Assembly: GCF_000382285.1 (NCBI RefSeq)
Contig: NZ_KB907932.1
Location: 1-64,000 of the forward strand
Length of the DNA stretch: 64,000 bases
Direction: 5' to 3'
Source of the DNA: Solimonas variicoloris DSM 15731
Lineage (GTDB): Bacteria; Pseudomonadota; Gammaproteobacteria; Nevskiales; Nevskiaceae
Shown here: positions 35,098 to 43,978 of the stretch, one piece after another
Layout: every line of letters starts with the position of its first letter
Numbering within the stretch: position 1 is the first letter of the stretch
Program-made: the position numbers and the translations under genes
The notes under the pieces: model-generated
What the model was told of the DNA's origin: nothing
Databases searched by the model: none
What the model saw: only the letters and a program-made list of their open reading frames with translations

Positions 35098-36045
35098 CTA
35101 CTCGCGCCCGTCCGGCGCCAGACGCCGCAGGGCCTGCGTCTCCAGCGCCGGATACAGATGCGCCGCCGAGCGTGACAGTTCGGCGCGCAGCACCGCGAAA
35201 TCTCCGAAGCGCTCCGGCACCGGCAGCTCGGCGAGTTCGGGCAGGTCGACGCCGCGCGCAGCCGCCTCGCGCAGCATCGCGTCGAGCCAGCGCAGGTAGT
35301 CGCGCGTCTCGCGAATCGCCGCCGGCCCGTTCAGCACCGGCCCGTGACCGGGCACCAGCGTCTTGTACGGAATCGTTTCGAGCCTGTCGAGCGCGGCCAG
35401 CCAGCGCGCAAGATCGGCGTTCGGCGTGGTCGGCGTGCGCCGGTGGAAGACCAGATCGCCGGCGTAGAGCGTGGCGCTGCGCTCGTCGAACACCGCGAGA
35501 TCGGCGTCGGTGTGCCCGGCCAGCGCGATCAGCTGCAGCGCGCGACCGCCGACCTCGATGCGCCCGGCACCGGCAGGCAGGCCCGGCGCGACCGCGTGCG
35601 TGCCGCGCATCGCATCGCCGACGAGGCGGTAGAGATTGTCGGCAAGCGCGTCGCCATTGGCGGCGATCGCCTCGCGCGTCGCCGGCAGCGCATAGACCGG
35701 AACGCCGGCATAAGCCTGGTCGCCGAAGAAATGATCGGGATGTGCATGCGTGATGTAGACGCGCGCGACCGGCCTGCCGCTGCGCCGCTCGATCAGCGCG
35801 CGCTGCTGCTCGCCGTACAGGCGCGACGGTCCGCTGTCGATGACGACGGCACCGGCCGGCGTATCGATGTAGCCGGTGTTGACGATGTTGCCGCCGTTGG
35901 CGCGCGTGAAATGTTCGAGCGCGCCGACGAAGACATAGGCGCCGTCGCCGAGCGCCTGCGGCGCGAGACGGTAGTCGTACTGCGCATGCGCGGCGCCGAC
36001 GGCGAGCAGCGCCAGCAGCGCGCTGGAAAACGGCAGACGCCTCAT
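35098..36045 (-). CDS. Quinoprotein relay system zinc metallo-hydrolase (MBL fold)
   Basis: 315 residues with a signal peptide (A-L-L-A-V-G-A-A-H-A). The metallo-beta-lactamase motif H-A-H-P-D-H (near 99-104), the later A-G-H-T-D, the bridging Asp in L-Y-A-G-D-L-V-F and V-P-G-H-G-P are all present, so two zinc ions should bind. This matches the SoxH-related hydrolase found with PQQ dehydrogenases and SoxYZ fusions. A role in releasing or reshaping a carrier-bound intermediate has been proposed by analogy with Sox; it is unproven. It overlaps the SoxYZ gene by ATGA. Confidence 0.85.
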   Translation of the reverse strand: MRRLPFSSALLALLAVGAAHAQYDYRLAPQALGDGAYVFVGALEHFTRANGGNIVNTGYIDTPAGAVVIDSGPSRLYGEQQRALIERRSGRPVARVYITHAHPDHFFGDQAYAGVPVYALPATREAIAANGDALADNLYRLVGDAMRGTHAVAPGLPAGAGRIEVGGRALQLIALAGHTDADLAVFDERSATLYAGDLVFHRRTPTTPNADLARWLAALDRLETIPYKTLVPGHGPVLNGPAAIRETRDYLRWLDAMLREAAARGVDLPELAELPVPERFGDFAVLRAELSRSAAHLYPALETQALRRLAPDGRE

Positions 36046-36794
36046 GGCGCCACCGTGCCGGCGAAGCGGTTGGCCTGGGTGTCGCGCCCGCGGATCGAGA
36101 CCGCGCCGCGACCGCGCAGATCGAAGCTGAGCAGCGGGTTCTCGGCGACTGGCTCGAACGTCTGCAGGCGCGCGAGCGTGCGGCCGTCGGAGTCCTGCAG
36201 CGCCAGCGTCTCCAGATAGAACGCCGGAATGCCGCCGGCCAGACCGGTGTCCATCGGATGGATCAGCTGCAGGCGCAGGCGGCGCAGGCCATCGGCGCGC
36301 GGCCACAGACGCGCGTCGATCTCGCCGAAGCGATCCTTCCACAGGCCGCTGCCGCTGGCCTGACTCGGCGTCGTGCAGCCGCCGCCGCCGGCGTTGAGCC
36401 AGGCGCCGCCGAGGTGCCAGACGCCATCGCCGGTGCGGGCCGCGGCGCGCAGGGGCGTCGCCTGCTGGACCTTGAAGCGGAAACCGATCGACGGCCGCGC
36501 CAGCTCGCCCGGCTCGTAGCGCAGAATGGTCGTGATCGGATTGAGGTCGGCGAACACGAGAATCTCGCGCACATCGGCGAGCGCGCCGGCATCGACGTAC
36601 ACCGGCACCGCCAGCGGGTCCTCGGCCGCGCCCGGCATCAGCACCCGCACCGCCGCGTCGAAGCGCACCGTCTGCCCGGCGAAGTAGCGTTCCGCCATGT
36701 ACGGCCAGGCCGGCGAACGCAGCGGATCGTCGGGCGGTGCGGCGAGCGCCGGCACGACCCATGCGGCGACGAACAGCCAGGCCAAGCGCAGCAT
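36042..36794 (-). CDS. Quinoprotein dehydrogenase-associated SoxYZ-fusion carrier
   Basis: 250 residues with signal peptide. The N-terminal SoxY-like part contains G-G-G-G-C-T-T-P with Cys140, the swinging-arm cysteine that carries covalent substrate in Sox systems. The C-terminal half is SoxZ-like (A-E-N-P-L-L-S-F-D-L-R-G). Such fusions are known beside PQQ-dependent dehydrogenases, separate from real thiosulfate oxidation. The gene lies 11 bp after the binding-protein gene. No SoxAX, SoxB or SoxCD is seen in the window. Confidence 0.86.
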   Translation of the reverse strand: MLRLAWLFVAAWVVPALAAPPDDPLRSPAWPYMAERYFAGQTVRFDAAVRVLMPGAAEDPLAVPVYVDAGALADVREILVFADLNPITTILRYEPGELARPSIGFRFKVQQATPLRAAARTGDGVWHLGGAWLNAGGGGCTTPSQASGSGLWKDRFGEIDARLWPRADGLRRLRLQLIHPMDTGLAGGIPAFYLETLALQDSDGRTLARLQTFEPVAENPLLSFDLRGRGAVSIRGRDTQANRFAGTVAP

Positions 36795-36805
36795 GGACGA
36801 AGACG

Positions 36806-37681
36806 TCAGTGGGCGGCGAGCGCGAGCGGTGCGTCCGCCTGCGTCAGGCCGTAGGCGGCGTAGATCGACTGCAGGCGACCCTCGCGGCGCAGCGCAGCGA
36901 GCGCATCGACGAGCGCAGCCTTGAGCTGCGGATTGCCGGCCTTGATCGCCATGCCGACGTCCCAGGACGTCCGGAACAGCCCGGCAAACTCGCTGATCTC
37001 GAACCGCGGCGCCTTGGCGCCGGCACGGAACAGCGCGCCCTCCAGCTGGCCGCGCGGCGCCATCACCGCGTCGACTTCGCCCTTGAGCCAGGCGTCGATC
37101 GCCTCGTCAACGCTCAGCTTGCGCACCGCGCTGTCGCGCAGACGGCCGTTGAATGCGCCGCTCAGGTAGTAATCGCTGATCGAGTCGACCTCGACCGCGA
37201 CCTTGTGCCCGGCAAGCGCCAGCGGCGAATCGAAGCGCGCGAAACGCCCCGGCTGATAGATCACGCCGACGGTCTCGCGCTGGTAGACGTTGAACAGCTC
37301 GGCCTTGTCGTTGCGTTTGACGTACTCGGGATCGAGCCCGACATGCAACATCAGGTCGGCGACGCCGCCGCCCAGGTAGTGCCCTTTCCAGACCTGATTG
37401 CGCAAGTCGTCGTCGCTGTTCTCGTCGGCGTAGAACGGTCGCAGCGACAGGCGCACGCCGAGCTGCCGGGCGAGCGCCTGCGCCAGATCGACGTCGACGC
37501 CGACGTAGCGACCGCCGTCGGCGTACGAGTACGGCGGAAAGTCGCGATAGACCGCAACCGACAGCTCGCCGCGCTCGCGGATCTCGTCGAGCCGGTCGCC
37601 GGCGATGGCCGGCGCGGCGAGCGTCAACAGCAGCAGCGTCAGCAGCGCGCCGAATCCGCGGCTCAGGCGTTCAGTCGACAT
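36806..37681 (-). CDS. Quinoprotein dehydrogenase-associated periplasmic binding protein (MoxJ-like)
   Basis: 291 residues with signal peptide (L-L-L-L-T-L-A-A-P-A-I-A) and a SBP_bac_3 fold (L-S-V-A-V-Y-R-D-F-P-P-Y-S-Y, G-V-D-V-D-L-A-Q-A-L-A, D-A-V-M-A-P). Members next to PQQ dehydrogenases, such as MxaJ/XoxJ, are thought to help assemble or activate the enzyme rather than import amino acids. It overlaps the cytochrome gene by 11 bp. Confidence 0.86.
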   Translation of the reverse strand: MSTERLSRGFGALLTLLLLTLAAPAIAGDRLDEIRERGELSVAVYRDFPPYSYADGGRYVGVDVDLAQALARQLGVRLSLRPFYADENSDDDLRNQVWKGHYLGGGVADLMLHVGLDPEYVKRNDKAELFNVYQRETVGVIYQPGRFARFDSPLALAGHKVAVEVDSISDYYLSGAFNGRLRDSAVRKLSVDEAIDAWLKGEVDAVMAPRGQLEGALFRAGAKAPRFEISEFAGLFRTSWDVGMAIKAGNPQLKAALVDALAALRREGRLQSIYAAYGLTQADAPLALAAH

Positions 37682-38108
37682 GGACCGAATCCAGATAGCT
37701 GCGGATGGCCCAGATCGCCGGCTCGTTGAAGGTCGCCTCGAACGGCGGCATGTAGGTCACGCCGTTGCGCACCGAGCCGTGCCGCACGCGCATCTGGAAA
37801 TACTCGTCGCCTTCGGTCCCGGCCGGCAGATTGCGCAGGTCCGGCGCGATGCCGCCGGAGACGGCTTCGAGGCCGTGGCAGCGCGCGCAGTTCTGGTTGT
37901 AGGCCGAGGAGCCGATCTCGATCGCCTTGGCGTAGACCTTCTTGTCCTGGCGATACGGATTCTCGGTCAGCGGCCCCTGCACGGCCGGCAGGCCGTCGGT
38001 ATTGACGCCCTGCGGCGTGACGTTGCCGTGGGCGAGCGCGACGCCGGCGGCGAGCGCGGCGGCCGACGGCAGGACAACGATGGCGGTCTTCAGAATGGGG
38101 AAACGCAT
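37671..38108 (-). CDS. pedF: Cytochrome c-550, PedF-like electron acceptor
   Basis: 145 residues with signal peptide (near A-L-A-H, residue 27) and one haem motif C-A-R-C-H (74-78); the likely axial Met lies in T-Y-M-P-P-F. It matches the small c550 that accepts electrons from quinoprotein ethanol dehydrogenases (ExaB/PedF). It lies 87 bp after the dehydrogenase gene; the gap holds a strong hairpin. The ribosome site AAAGG precedes the ATG at 38108. Confidence 0.88.
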   Translation of the reverse strand: MRFPILKTAIVVLPSAAALAAGVALAHGNVTPQGVNTDGLPAVQGPLTENPYRQDKKVYAKAIEIGSSAYNQNCARCHGLEAVSGGIAPDLRNLPAGTEGDEYFQMRVRHGSVRNGVTYMPPFEATFNEPAIWAIRSYLDSVHVD

Positions 38109-38158
38109 GGTGAACCTTTCATTTTCGTGTCGTGATGAACGGCGGGAAAACCCGCATC

Positions 38159-38189
38159 GGGACGGCGGGCCGTGCGGGCCCGCCGTCCC
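38159..38189. other. Strong intercistronic hairpin between dehydrogenase and cytochrome genes
   Basis: Perfect 13-bp stem GGGACGGCGGGCC (38159-38171) with GGCCCGCCGTCCC (38177-38189) and a 5-base loop, seven bases past the dehydrogenase stop. There is no T-run, so it more likely stabilises the upstream mRNA or reduces read-through than ends transcription fully. Confidence 0.6.
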
Positions 38190-38195
38190 GAGCCC

Positions 38196-39983
38196 TTACT
38201 GCGCGGCGAGCTGCGTGCGATGCAGCTTGAACACCCAGAGCATGCCGCCCTGGCTGATGTCCTTGATCTTCTTGGCGACCTCGCCGCCCCACAGCGGCAC
38301 GGCGCCGCCCCAGCCCGAAGCCACGGCGACGTACTGCTCGCCGTCCTGCTCCCAGGTGATCGGCTGGCCGACCACGCCGGAACCGGTCTGGAACTGCCAC
38401 AGCTCCTTGCCGCTGCGGGCATCGAGCGCCTTGAAGTAGCCCTCCGGCGTACCGGTGAAGACCAGATTGCCGGCGGTCGTCATCACGCCACCCCACAGCG
38501 GCGCCGGGTTCTTGTATTCCCAGACGATCTTGCCGGTGGCCGGATCCATCGCGCGCAGCGCGCCGATGTAGTCCTCGTAGAGCGGATGGATCGTGAAGCC
38601 GGCACCGAGGTAGGCCGCGCCCTTCTTGTAGGTGATCGGCTCGTTCCAGATGTCCATGCCCCACTCGTTGGCCGGCACGTAGAACAGTCCCGTGTTGGCG
38701 TTGTAGGCCATCGGCATCCAGTTCTTGCCGCCGAGGAACGACGGCGCCGAGAACACCTGCTTGCCGCGCTCGGCCGCGGCCGGATCGCCGGGACGCGTGT
38801 CGGCCTCGATCGGCCGCGCGGTTTTCGGATCGATGCCCTTGGTCCAGGTCTGCCGGGTGACGAACGGCGACGCGCTGATGAACTTGCCGTTGCTGCGGTC
38901 GAGCACGTAGAAGAAGCCGTTGCGGTCGGCCTTGGCGCCGGCCTTCACGGTCTTGCCGTCCCTCTTGAAGTCGAACGGAATGAACTCGTTGACGCCGTCG
39001 AAGTCCCAGCCGTCGTTCGGCGTCGACTGGTAGCTCCAGACGATCTTGCCGGTGTCGGCGTTGATCGCCAGCGTCGAGCTCGAATACAGGTTGTCGCCGG
39101 GGCGCAGATGCGAATTCCACGGCGCCGGGTTGCCGGTGCCGCAGTAGATCAGCCGGGTGTCGCCGCCGTAGGTACAGCCGAGCCAGGTCGCGGCCCCGCC
39201 GTACTTCCACATATCGCCCGGCCAGCTGGCGTTGAGCTTGCCGGTGATGCCGTTCTCCTTGCCGTTGAGATAGCCCATGTGGCCCTCGACGGTCGGACGC
39301 GTCCAGACCAGCTTGCCGGTCTTGGCGTCGCGCGCGTCGACACGGCCGACGATGCCGAACTCGCCGCCCGACACGCCGGTGATGACCTTGCCGTCAACGA
39401 TCAGCGGCGCGGCGGTGTTCGAGTAGCCCGCCTTGTAGTCGCCGAGCGTCTCGCTCCACGCGACCTTGCCGGTGTCCTGCCTGAGCGCGACCAGCTTGGC
39501 GTCGAGCGTCGCGAAGATCACCAGATCGTCGTACAGCGCGGCGCCGCGGTTGACGACGTCGCAGCACGGCATGATGCCGTCCGGCAGACGCTGCTCGTAG
39601 GCCCACAGGCGCTTGCCGGTGCGCGCATCGAGCGCCCAGATGCGCGAGTACGAACCGGTGACGAAGATCTTGCCGTTGTAGACCAGCGGCTGCGTCTCCT
39701 GACCGCGCTGCTTCTCGTCGCCGAACGAGAACGTCCAGGCCGGGACCAGATCCCCGACGTTGGCGGTATTGATCCGGGTCAGCGGACTGTAGCGCTGGCC
39801 GCCCTGGCCCATGCCGACGGTGACGACGTCGTCCGTCGTCGTCGCGTCGTCGGCGATCATCTTGTCGGTGACGGCGGCCGTCGCGGCGCCGCTGCCGATC
39901 AGCGCGGCGAGCGCCGCGAACCGGCCGAACCGGCGCCAAGCGCCGGCGCCTTGCGGGTTCCCCCGACGATGTTCGTCTTTCAT
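38196..39983 (-). CDS. PQQ-dependent alcohol dehydrogenase, predicted lanthanide type
   Basis: 595 residues with signal peptide (cleavage near T-A-A-V, residue 37) and an eight-bladed quinoprotein propeller. The adjacent Cys140-Cys141 form the vicinal disulfide over PQQ. The catalytic Asp327 lies in N-D-G-W-D-F-D-G, and Asp329 two residues on is the extra metal ligand of lanthanide-dependent enzymes (XoxF, PedH); calcium ethanol dehydrogenases have Ser there, methanol dehydrogenase MxaF has Ala. Other metal ligands appear as Glu208 (S-G-G-E-F-G) and Asn285. It should oxidise primary alcohols in the periplasm and pass electrons to the downstream c550. A GAGAGGAG site precedes ATG 39983. Confidence 0.93.
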   Translation of the reverse strand: MKDEHRRGNPQGAGAWRRFGRFAALAALIGSGAATAAVTDKMIADDATTTDDVVTVGMGQGGQRYSPLTRINTANVGDLVPAWTFSFGDEKQRGQETQPLVYNGKIFVTGSYSRIWALDARTGKRLWAYEQRLPDGIMPCCDVVNRGAALYDDLVIFATLDAKLVALRQDTGKVAWSETLGDYKAGYSNTAAPLIVDGKVITGVSGGEFGIVGRVDARDAKTGKLVWTRPTVEGHMGYLNGKENGITGKLNASWPGDMWKYGGAATWLGCTYGGDTRLIYCGTGNPAPWNSHLRPGDNLYSSSTLAINADTGKIVWSYQSTPNDGWDFDGVNEFIPFDFKRDGKTVKAGAKADRNGFFYVLDRSNGKFISASPFVTRQTWTKGIDPKTARPIEADTRPGDPAAAERGKQVFSAPSFLGGKNWMPMAYNANTGLFYVPANEWGMDIWNEPITYKKGAAYLGAGFTIHPLYEDYIGALRAMDPATGKIVWEYKNPAPLWGGVMTTAGNLVFTGTPEGYFKALDARSGKELWQFQTGSGVVGQPITWEQDGEQYVAVASGWGGAVPLWGGEVAKKIKDISQGGMLWVFKLHRTQLAAQ

Positions 39984-40044
39984 GTGCTGCTCCTCTCTTC
40001 AGTTATCGATGCGGCAGGTCGCCGCGTGTTATGGCTTGCTGCGA

Positions 40045-40061
40045 ACGCAACGCCGATGCCA
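40045..40061 (-). promoter_or_regulatory. Predicted sigma-54 promoter of the dehydrogenase operon
   Basis: Bottom strand TGGCATCGGCGTTGC: -24 GG and -12 GC with exact spacing and the preferred TTGC. The predicted start is near 40036, about 53 bases before the dehydrogenase ATG. Confidence 0.75.
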
Positions 40062-40163
40062 GCCGCGATGGCTTGCGTACCGGCCCGGAATCCGTGCGCT
40101 ATCACCATGATTCGCCGTTGTTTTCCTTGCAGGCCCGGCCATCGCTCGCGAAGCCCGGGCAAG

Positions 40164-40191
40164 GGCGCTGTCACAGGCCCGTGACAGCGCC
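40164..40191. promoter_or_regulatory. Palindromic activator site upstream of the dehydrogenase promoter
   Basis: GGCGCTGTCAC...GTGACAGCGCC is a perfect 11-bp inverted repeat with core TGTCACAGGCCCGTGACA (40169-40186), about 115 bp upstream of the -24/-12 element. That is the usual distance for a sigma-54 activator. It also lies after the porin stop and could double as a transcription end there, although no T-run follows. Confidence 0.6.
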
Positions 40192-40220
40192 GCTACCGTG
40201 CTGACACAACCCGCGCCGGC

Positions 40221-41438
40221 CTAGAACGACAGATAGGCGCCGACGTTGAAGTTGCTGCTCTGGTTCTCGGCGCCGTCGTGTGCTTCGGTCTTCACGTCGC
40301 TGAACTCGCCGAGCAGCGTCAGGTTCGGCGTCAGCGCGTGATAGACGCCGAGCGTGTACTTGCTGTTCTTCTCGACCAGATTCGGTACCGCGGCGGCATC
40401 GGCGGCGTTGGCGTAATCGAGCTTGGAGACGCCGTAGTTCGCGCCGATCTTGGTCTTGGCGATCGTCCAGGTGGCCTGTACGAAGTAGCCGTCGGAATCG
40501 CGCTTGTGGCCGTTGCCGTCGTCGCCGAGCACGAACAGGCCGGTCGTGCCGACGCCGCTGGCGTCGTAATAGCTGGCCAGCAGCTCGACCGGGCCGAACT
40601 TGGCCTTGCCGGTGACGTCGACGCCGAAGCTGTTGTAGTCGCCGGCGTCGTTCGGCAACTGCTGCTTCTGGCTCAGGAAGCTGGTCGACAGGTAGTAGTC
40701 GCCGTAGGTCCACGCCAGCTTGCCGTGAAAGCCGGGCGTGCTCTCGGCGGTCGCCGTGCCCTGCAGCAGCGGCTCGACCGGATCGAAGATGCCCAGCGTC
40801 AGCGTCGCGCCGTAGAAGCTCGGCGTCGTGTAGTTCATCTGCGCCAGCGTGTCGGTGTAGATGTAGCCGAAGCCGATCGAACCGAGCGAAGTATTCGACG
40901 GCGATGCGTAGTTGCCGTTGCCGGCGCCGACGCCGGGCAGCGTCATGTCGTTGATGATCGCGTCGAACTGGAACAGGCCGAAGTTGCGGCCGAACAGGAA
41001 AGTGCCCATGTCGGCATTGCCGAACGTCATGAACACCTGGCGCACGTCCAGGCCGGTGGTGCCGAGAGCGGTGTTGGTGCCGCCCAGATTCGGACTGCCG
41101 CCGTCGTTGGTGCTGACGCCCGGATAAAAGCCGAAGTGCACGCCGATGTCGTAGCCGAGCTGCGTGGTGGTGACGCCGAACTTGATCGACGCCGGCAGCA
41201 GGCCGTTGCTGATCGACGAGGTGTTGTCCTCGCCGCCGGAGTCCGGTGTGCAGGCGCCGCCGACGGTGACGATCGGTGCCGGATGGCTCTCGCACGACGA
41301 ATGGATGTAGTGGACGTTGACGTTGCCGTTGACGGTGAAGGTCCAGTCGCCGGACTTCAGTTCGACGGCCGCCGCCTGTGCCGACGCCAGCGCCGCACCC
41401 GCGCCGAGGACCCACGACAGATGAATGGTCTTGCTCAT
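40221..41438 (-). CDS. Outer-membrane porin of the alcohol-oxidation locus
   Basis: 405 residues with signal peptide (A-A-L-A-S-A-Q-A) and a beta-barrel composition of alternating hydrophobic/aromatic residues (W-T-F-T-V-N-G-N-V-N-V-H-Y), ending in aromatic Phe (A-Y-L-S-F) as barrel proteins do. It resembles general Gram-negative porins found beside alcohol dehydrogenases and probably lets substrate into the periplasm; specificity is unknown. ATG 41438 has an AGGGGG ribosome site. A sigma-54 type promoter lies upstream. Confidence 0.83.
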   Translation of the reverse strand: MSKTIHLSWVLGAGAALASAQAAAVELKSGDWTFTVNGNVNVHYIHSSCESHPAPIVTVGGACTPDSGGEDNTSSISNGLLPASIKFGVTTTQLGYDIGVHFGFYPGVSTNDGGSPNLGGTNTALGTTGLDVRQVFMTFGNADMGTFLFGRNFGLFQFDAIINDMTLPGVGAGNGNYASPSNTSLGSIGFGYIYTDTLAQMNYTTPSFYGATLTLGIFDPVEPLLQGTATAESTPGFHGKLAWTYGDYYLSTSFLSQKQQLPNDAGDYNSFGVDVTGKAKFGPVELLASYYDASGVGTTGLFVLGDDGNGHKRDSDGYFVQATWTIAKTKIGANYGVSKLDYANAADAAAVPNLVEKNSKYTLGVYHALTPNLTLLGEFSDVKTEAHDGAENQSSNFNVGAYLSF

Positions 41439-41516
41439 AAAACCCCCTGCTCTCCTCATGTGATGGATGTCGCCACGCTGCCGGCGGGGAAGCCGACGCG
41501 AGGTCGAAAGCCGCAG

Positions 41517-41533
41517 GCGCAAGCCACATGCCA
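41517..41533 (-). promoter_or_regulatory. Predicted sigma-54 promoter of the porin
   Basis: Bottom strand TGGCATGTGGCTTGC has perfect -24 GG and -12 TTGC elements. The predicted start is near 41508, about 70 bases ahead of the porin ATG. An A/T-rich tract (GGTTTTTTCAAA, 41569-41580) and TGACA/TGTCA half-sites (41614-41618, 41625-41629, 41648-41652) lie upstream. Confidence 0.75.
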
Positions 41534-41613
41534 CTCGTAACGGCCTCGTATCACATTGATGAAAATGAGGTTTTTTCAAAGATTCGGAAAAATCCCGACG
41601 ACCATGCGAGCAA

Positions 41614-41652
41614 TGACACGCGGCTGTCACGAACCCGCCACGCGGCCTGTCA
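41614..41652. promoter_or_regulatory. Candidate activator sites for the porin promoter
   Basis: TGACA-CGCGGC-TGTCA (41614-41629) plus another TGTCACG from 41648 lie about 90-120 bp upstream of the porin -24/-12. They share half-sites with the dyads near the aldehyde dehydrogenase, dehydrogenase and pqqA promoters, although the first pair is in the opposite order. The rest of 41653-41891 shows nothing recognisable. Confidence 0.45.
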
Positions 41653-41891
41653 CGGCAACGGCGCCGTGCGCGGCGAAAACTGCGGCAGGCGATGACGATC
41701 GACGCGCACGGACTCGTCGGCCACGGATCGCGCTCCGCTTTCACCGGGCGTACGCGGCCGATGCCGGATGCGATGGAGGGCGGCGAGATGCGTATGCATC
41801 AGCCGCGGCGCGCGAAACGCGGCGAGGCGAAAAACGCGCGCCCGCCGCCGCCGCGTGCCGCCGCGGCAGGACCTGAAGCGAACGCGAAACG

Positions 41892-43298
41892 CTAGCGCGT
41901 CGCGAACGGCAATCCGACGTGCAGGCGGCAGCCGAGGCCACGGCCGCTGTCGACCTGCAGACGTCCGCCGAGGGCGTCGACGCGCTCGGCGAGGCCGACG
42001 ATACCGAGGCCGGCCGGACGCAGATGCACGTCGAAGCCGCGCCCGTTGTCGGCGATCAGCAGTTGCAGCGCGCGCGCGCCGCGCGCATCCGGTTCGCCGA
42101 ACTCGACGCGCACGACGACATGACTGGCCTCGGCGTGGCGCGCGATGTTCGACAGGCCCTCCTGCACGATGCGGAAGACGTGGATCGCCAGCTCGTCGGC
42201 GGCGGCGTCGCAGTCCGGATCGAACGCCGCCTGCAAGGCCCAGTCGGGACGCCGCTGCCGCCACTGAGCGAGCAGTGATTCGAGACTGGCGACGAGGCCG
42301 AGCGCGTCGAGCGTCGGCGGGCGCAGGCGCTGGATCATGCGCCGGCTGATGTCGTGCACTTCGCCGGCCAGCGCGCGGATGCGGCCGAGGCCGGCGCGCA
42401 GCGCAGCCTCGTCGAGTCGGCCCGGTGCGGCGACGAGCGTCGCCGCCTCGACCTCGATCGCCGCGACGTGCTGACCGATCTCGTCGTGCAGCTCGCGCGC
42501 GACATAGCGCCGTTCCTCCTCCTGCACGTCGAGCCGCTGCAGCAGCAGGCGGCGGTTCTGCTGGCGCATGCCGGCGAGCTGGCGCGCGAGCGCTTCGACC
42601 TGCGTCAGCAGGCGGCGCAGCTCGGGCGTGCCGCCGCGCGGCAGGCGCGTTTCGAACTGGCCTTCGCGCATGCGTTCGAGCGCGACGACCGCCTGCGACA
42701 GCGGCCGCAGCGAGCGCGACAGCCAGGCGAATACCAGCAGGTTGATCGCGAAACCCATCGCGACCAGGACGACGAGCACACCGCGCACGTCGCTCCAGGC
42801 TTCGTCGATCTCGTCGTCCGGCATCGGCACGATGCGCACCGCGTAGCGCGCATCGCCGTGCGTCCAGATGCGCTCGACCGGTGCCGGAGCGCCGACGATG
42901 CCGTCGGCGAACCAGTCCGGCGCCCGGCGCGGGGCACGCGGCGCACAATCCGCGGCCCGGCGCGCGTCGGCCTGCAGATCGGCGACGGCAAGGCACAGGT
43001 GGCGGCTGCCGGCATAGGCCTGCGCCCATTCGCGCAGCGCCGCGCTCGCGGCCGGCCCAGGCACGTCGTCGAGCAGGCCCAGCGTCAGATCGAGATGGCC
43101 GGCGGCGGCGCTGACGCCGGCGCGCAGTTCGAGCGCGACCGAGCGGCGTGCCTCGCGGATCGCCAGCACGCTGGCCAGCGACAGGCAGGCGAGCAGGATC
43201 AGGCCGATGCCGGCCGACAGTCGCCAGCGCAGATCGAGCGCCCGCAGGCCACGGCCGTCGCGGCGCGGCGCGGCGACGCTCGGCGCACTGGCGCTCAC
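41892..43298 (-). CDS. Membrane sensor histidine kinase, NarL/HisKA_3 type
   Basis: 468 residues from GTG 43298 (overlaps the regulator stop as GTGA). TM1 (about 29-48), a periplasmic domain, TM2 (172-192), a HAMP-like segment, a coiled coil, then the HisKA_3 box E-R-R-Y-V-A-R-E-L-H-D-E with phospho-acceptor His271. The ATPase has G-L-S-N-I-A-R-H-A (N box) and A-D-N-G-R-G-F-D (G box). It partners the response regulator just upstream. ExaDE/AgmR-like pairs control PQQ ethanol oxidation in pseudomonads, which suggests a similar task here. Confidence 0.9.
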   Translation of the reverse strand: MSASAPSVAAPRRDGRGLRALDLRWRLSAGIGLILLACLSLASVLAIREARRSVALELRAGVSAAAGHLDLTLGLLDDVPGPAASAALREWAQAYAGSRHLCLAVADLQADARRAADCAPRAPRRAPDWFADGIVGAPAPVERIWTHGDARYAVRIVPMPDDEIDEAWSDVRGVLVVLVAMGFAINLLVFAWLSRSLRPLSQAVVALERMREGQFETRLPRGGTPELRRLLTQVEALARQLAGMRQQNRRLLLQRLDVQEEERRYVARELHDEIGQHVAAIEVEAATLVAAPGRLDEAALRAGLGRIRALAGEVHDISRRMIQRLRPPTLDALGLVASLESLLAQWRQRRPDWALQAAFDPDCDAAADELAIHVFRIVQEGLSNIARHAEASHVVVRVEFGEPDARGARALQLLIADNGRGFDVHLRPAGLGIVGLAERVDALGGRLQVDSGRGLGCRLHVGLPFATR

Positions 43299-43924
43299 GG
43301 CAGCGCCGGCAGCAGGCCGGCGGCGATCGCGATGCGCGCCAGCTCGGCACGGTTGCCGGCGCCGAGCTTGTGGCGGATCGCGGTGTTGTAGTTGGCGACC
43401 GTCTTGTCGCTGAGGCTCATCGCCGAGGCGATCTGCGCGACGGCGCGACCTTCGGCGAGCTGGCGGAAGATCTCAAGCTCGCGCAGCGACAGGCGCGCCA
43501 GCGTCGGCGCCAGCCGCTGCGGCACGGCCTCGAAGCGCGGATCGAGAAAACGCCGGCCGGCGGCGACCGTCTCGATCGCGCCGAGCAGGATCTCCGGAGC
43601 GGAGCGCTTGCACAGATAGCCGAGCGCGCCGGCCTCGAACGCTCGGTCGACGATGACGCGCTCCTCGTGCATGCTGAACGCCAGCGCCCGCAGCTGCGGC
43701 TGTCGCTGGCGCATGCGGCGCAACACTTCGAGCCCGCCGATACCGGGCAGCGACAGATCCATCACCACCACGTCGACGCCGCCTTCGAGCAGACGCCGAT
43801 AAGCCTGCGCGCCGTTCGCGGCCTCGGCCGCGACGCGAATGCGCGCCTGCATTTCGATCAGATGCCGGTAGCCGGCGCGGACCACGGCGTGATCGTCGAC
43901 GAGCAGGACCCGCACATGTTCCAT
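43295..43924 (-). CDS. LuxR/NarL-family response regulator
   Basis: 209 residues: receiver domain with acidic pair D10-D11, phospho-acceptor Asp56 (V-V-M-D-L-S-L-P-G) and Lys near 109 (Y-L-C-K-R), then a LuxR HTH (L-S-L-R-E-L-E-I-F-R-Q-L-A-E-G and K-T-V-A-N-Y). It is cotranscribed with the histidine kinase (4-base overlap) and likely regulates the alcohol-oxidation genes around it. GGAGAA upstream of ATG 43924 supports the start. Confidence 0.93.
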   Translation of the reverse strand: MEHVRVLLVDDHAVVRAGYRHLIEMQARIRVAAEAANGAQAYRRLLEGGVDVVVMDLSLPGIGGLEVLRRMRQRQPQLRALAFSMHEERVIVDRAFEAGALGYLCKRSAPEILLGAIETVAAGRRFLDPRFEAVPQRLAPTLARLSLRELEIFRQLAEGRAVAQIASAMSLSDKTVANYNTAIRHKLGAGNRAELARIAIAAGLLPALP

Positions 43925-43978
43925 GTCGTTCTCCTCCGGCCGCCTCGGGGCGGCTCGACGGGTGCGAACAGCGCGGAA

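Noticed and set aside
36042-36794. Thiosulfate-oxidising Sox system
   Set aside because: Only a SoxYZ fusion and an MBL hydrolase are present, in the arrangement known from quinoprotein loci; the core Sox enzymes are not present in the window.
38109-38195. Full operon end between dehydrogenase and cytochrome c genes
   Set aside because: The hairpin there lacks a T-run, and the following genes are functionally linked and tightly spaced, so partial read-through is more likely.
40164-40191. Palindrome after the porin gene as a plain terminator
   Set aside because: There is no T-run on the porin strand, and its TGTCAC/GTGACA core recurs upstream of other sigma-54 promoters, so an activator site fits better. 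A dual role is not excluded.
41653-41891. Small gene in the porin/kinase gap
   Set aside because: Short open frames exist, but none has a ribosome site or protein-like composition.
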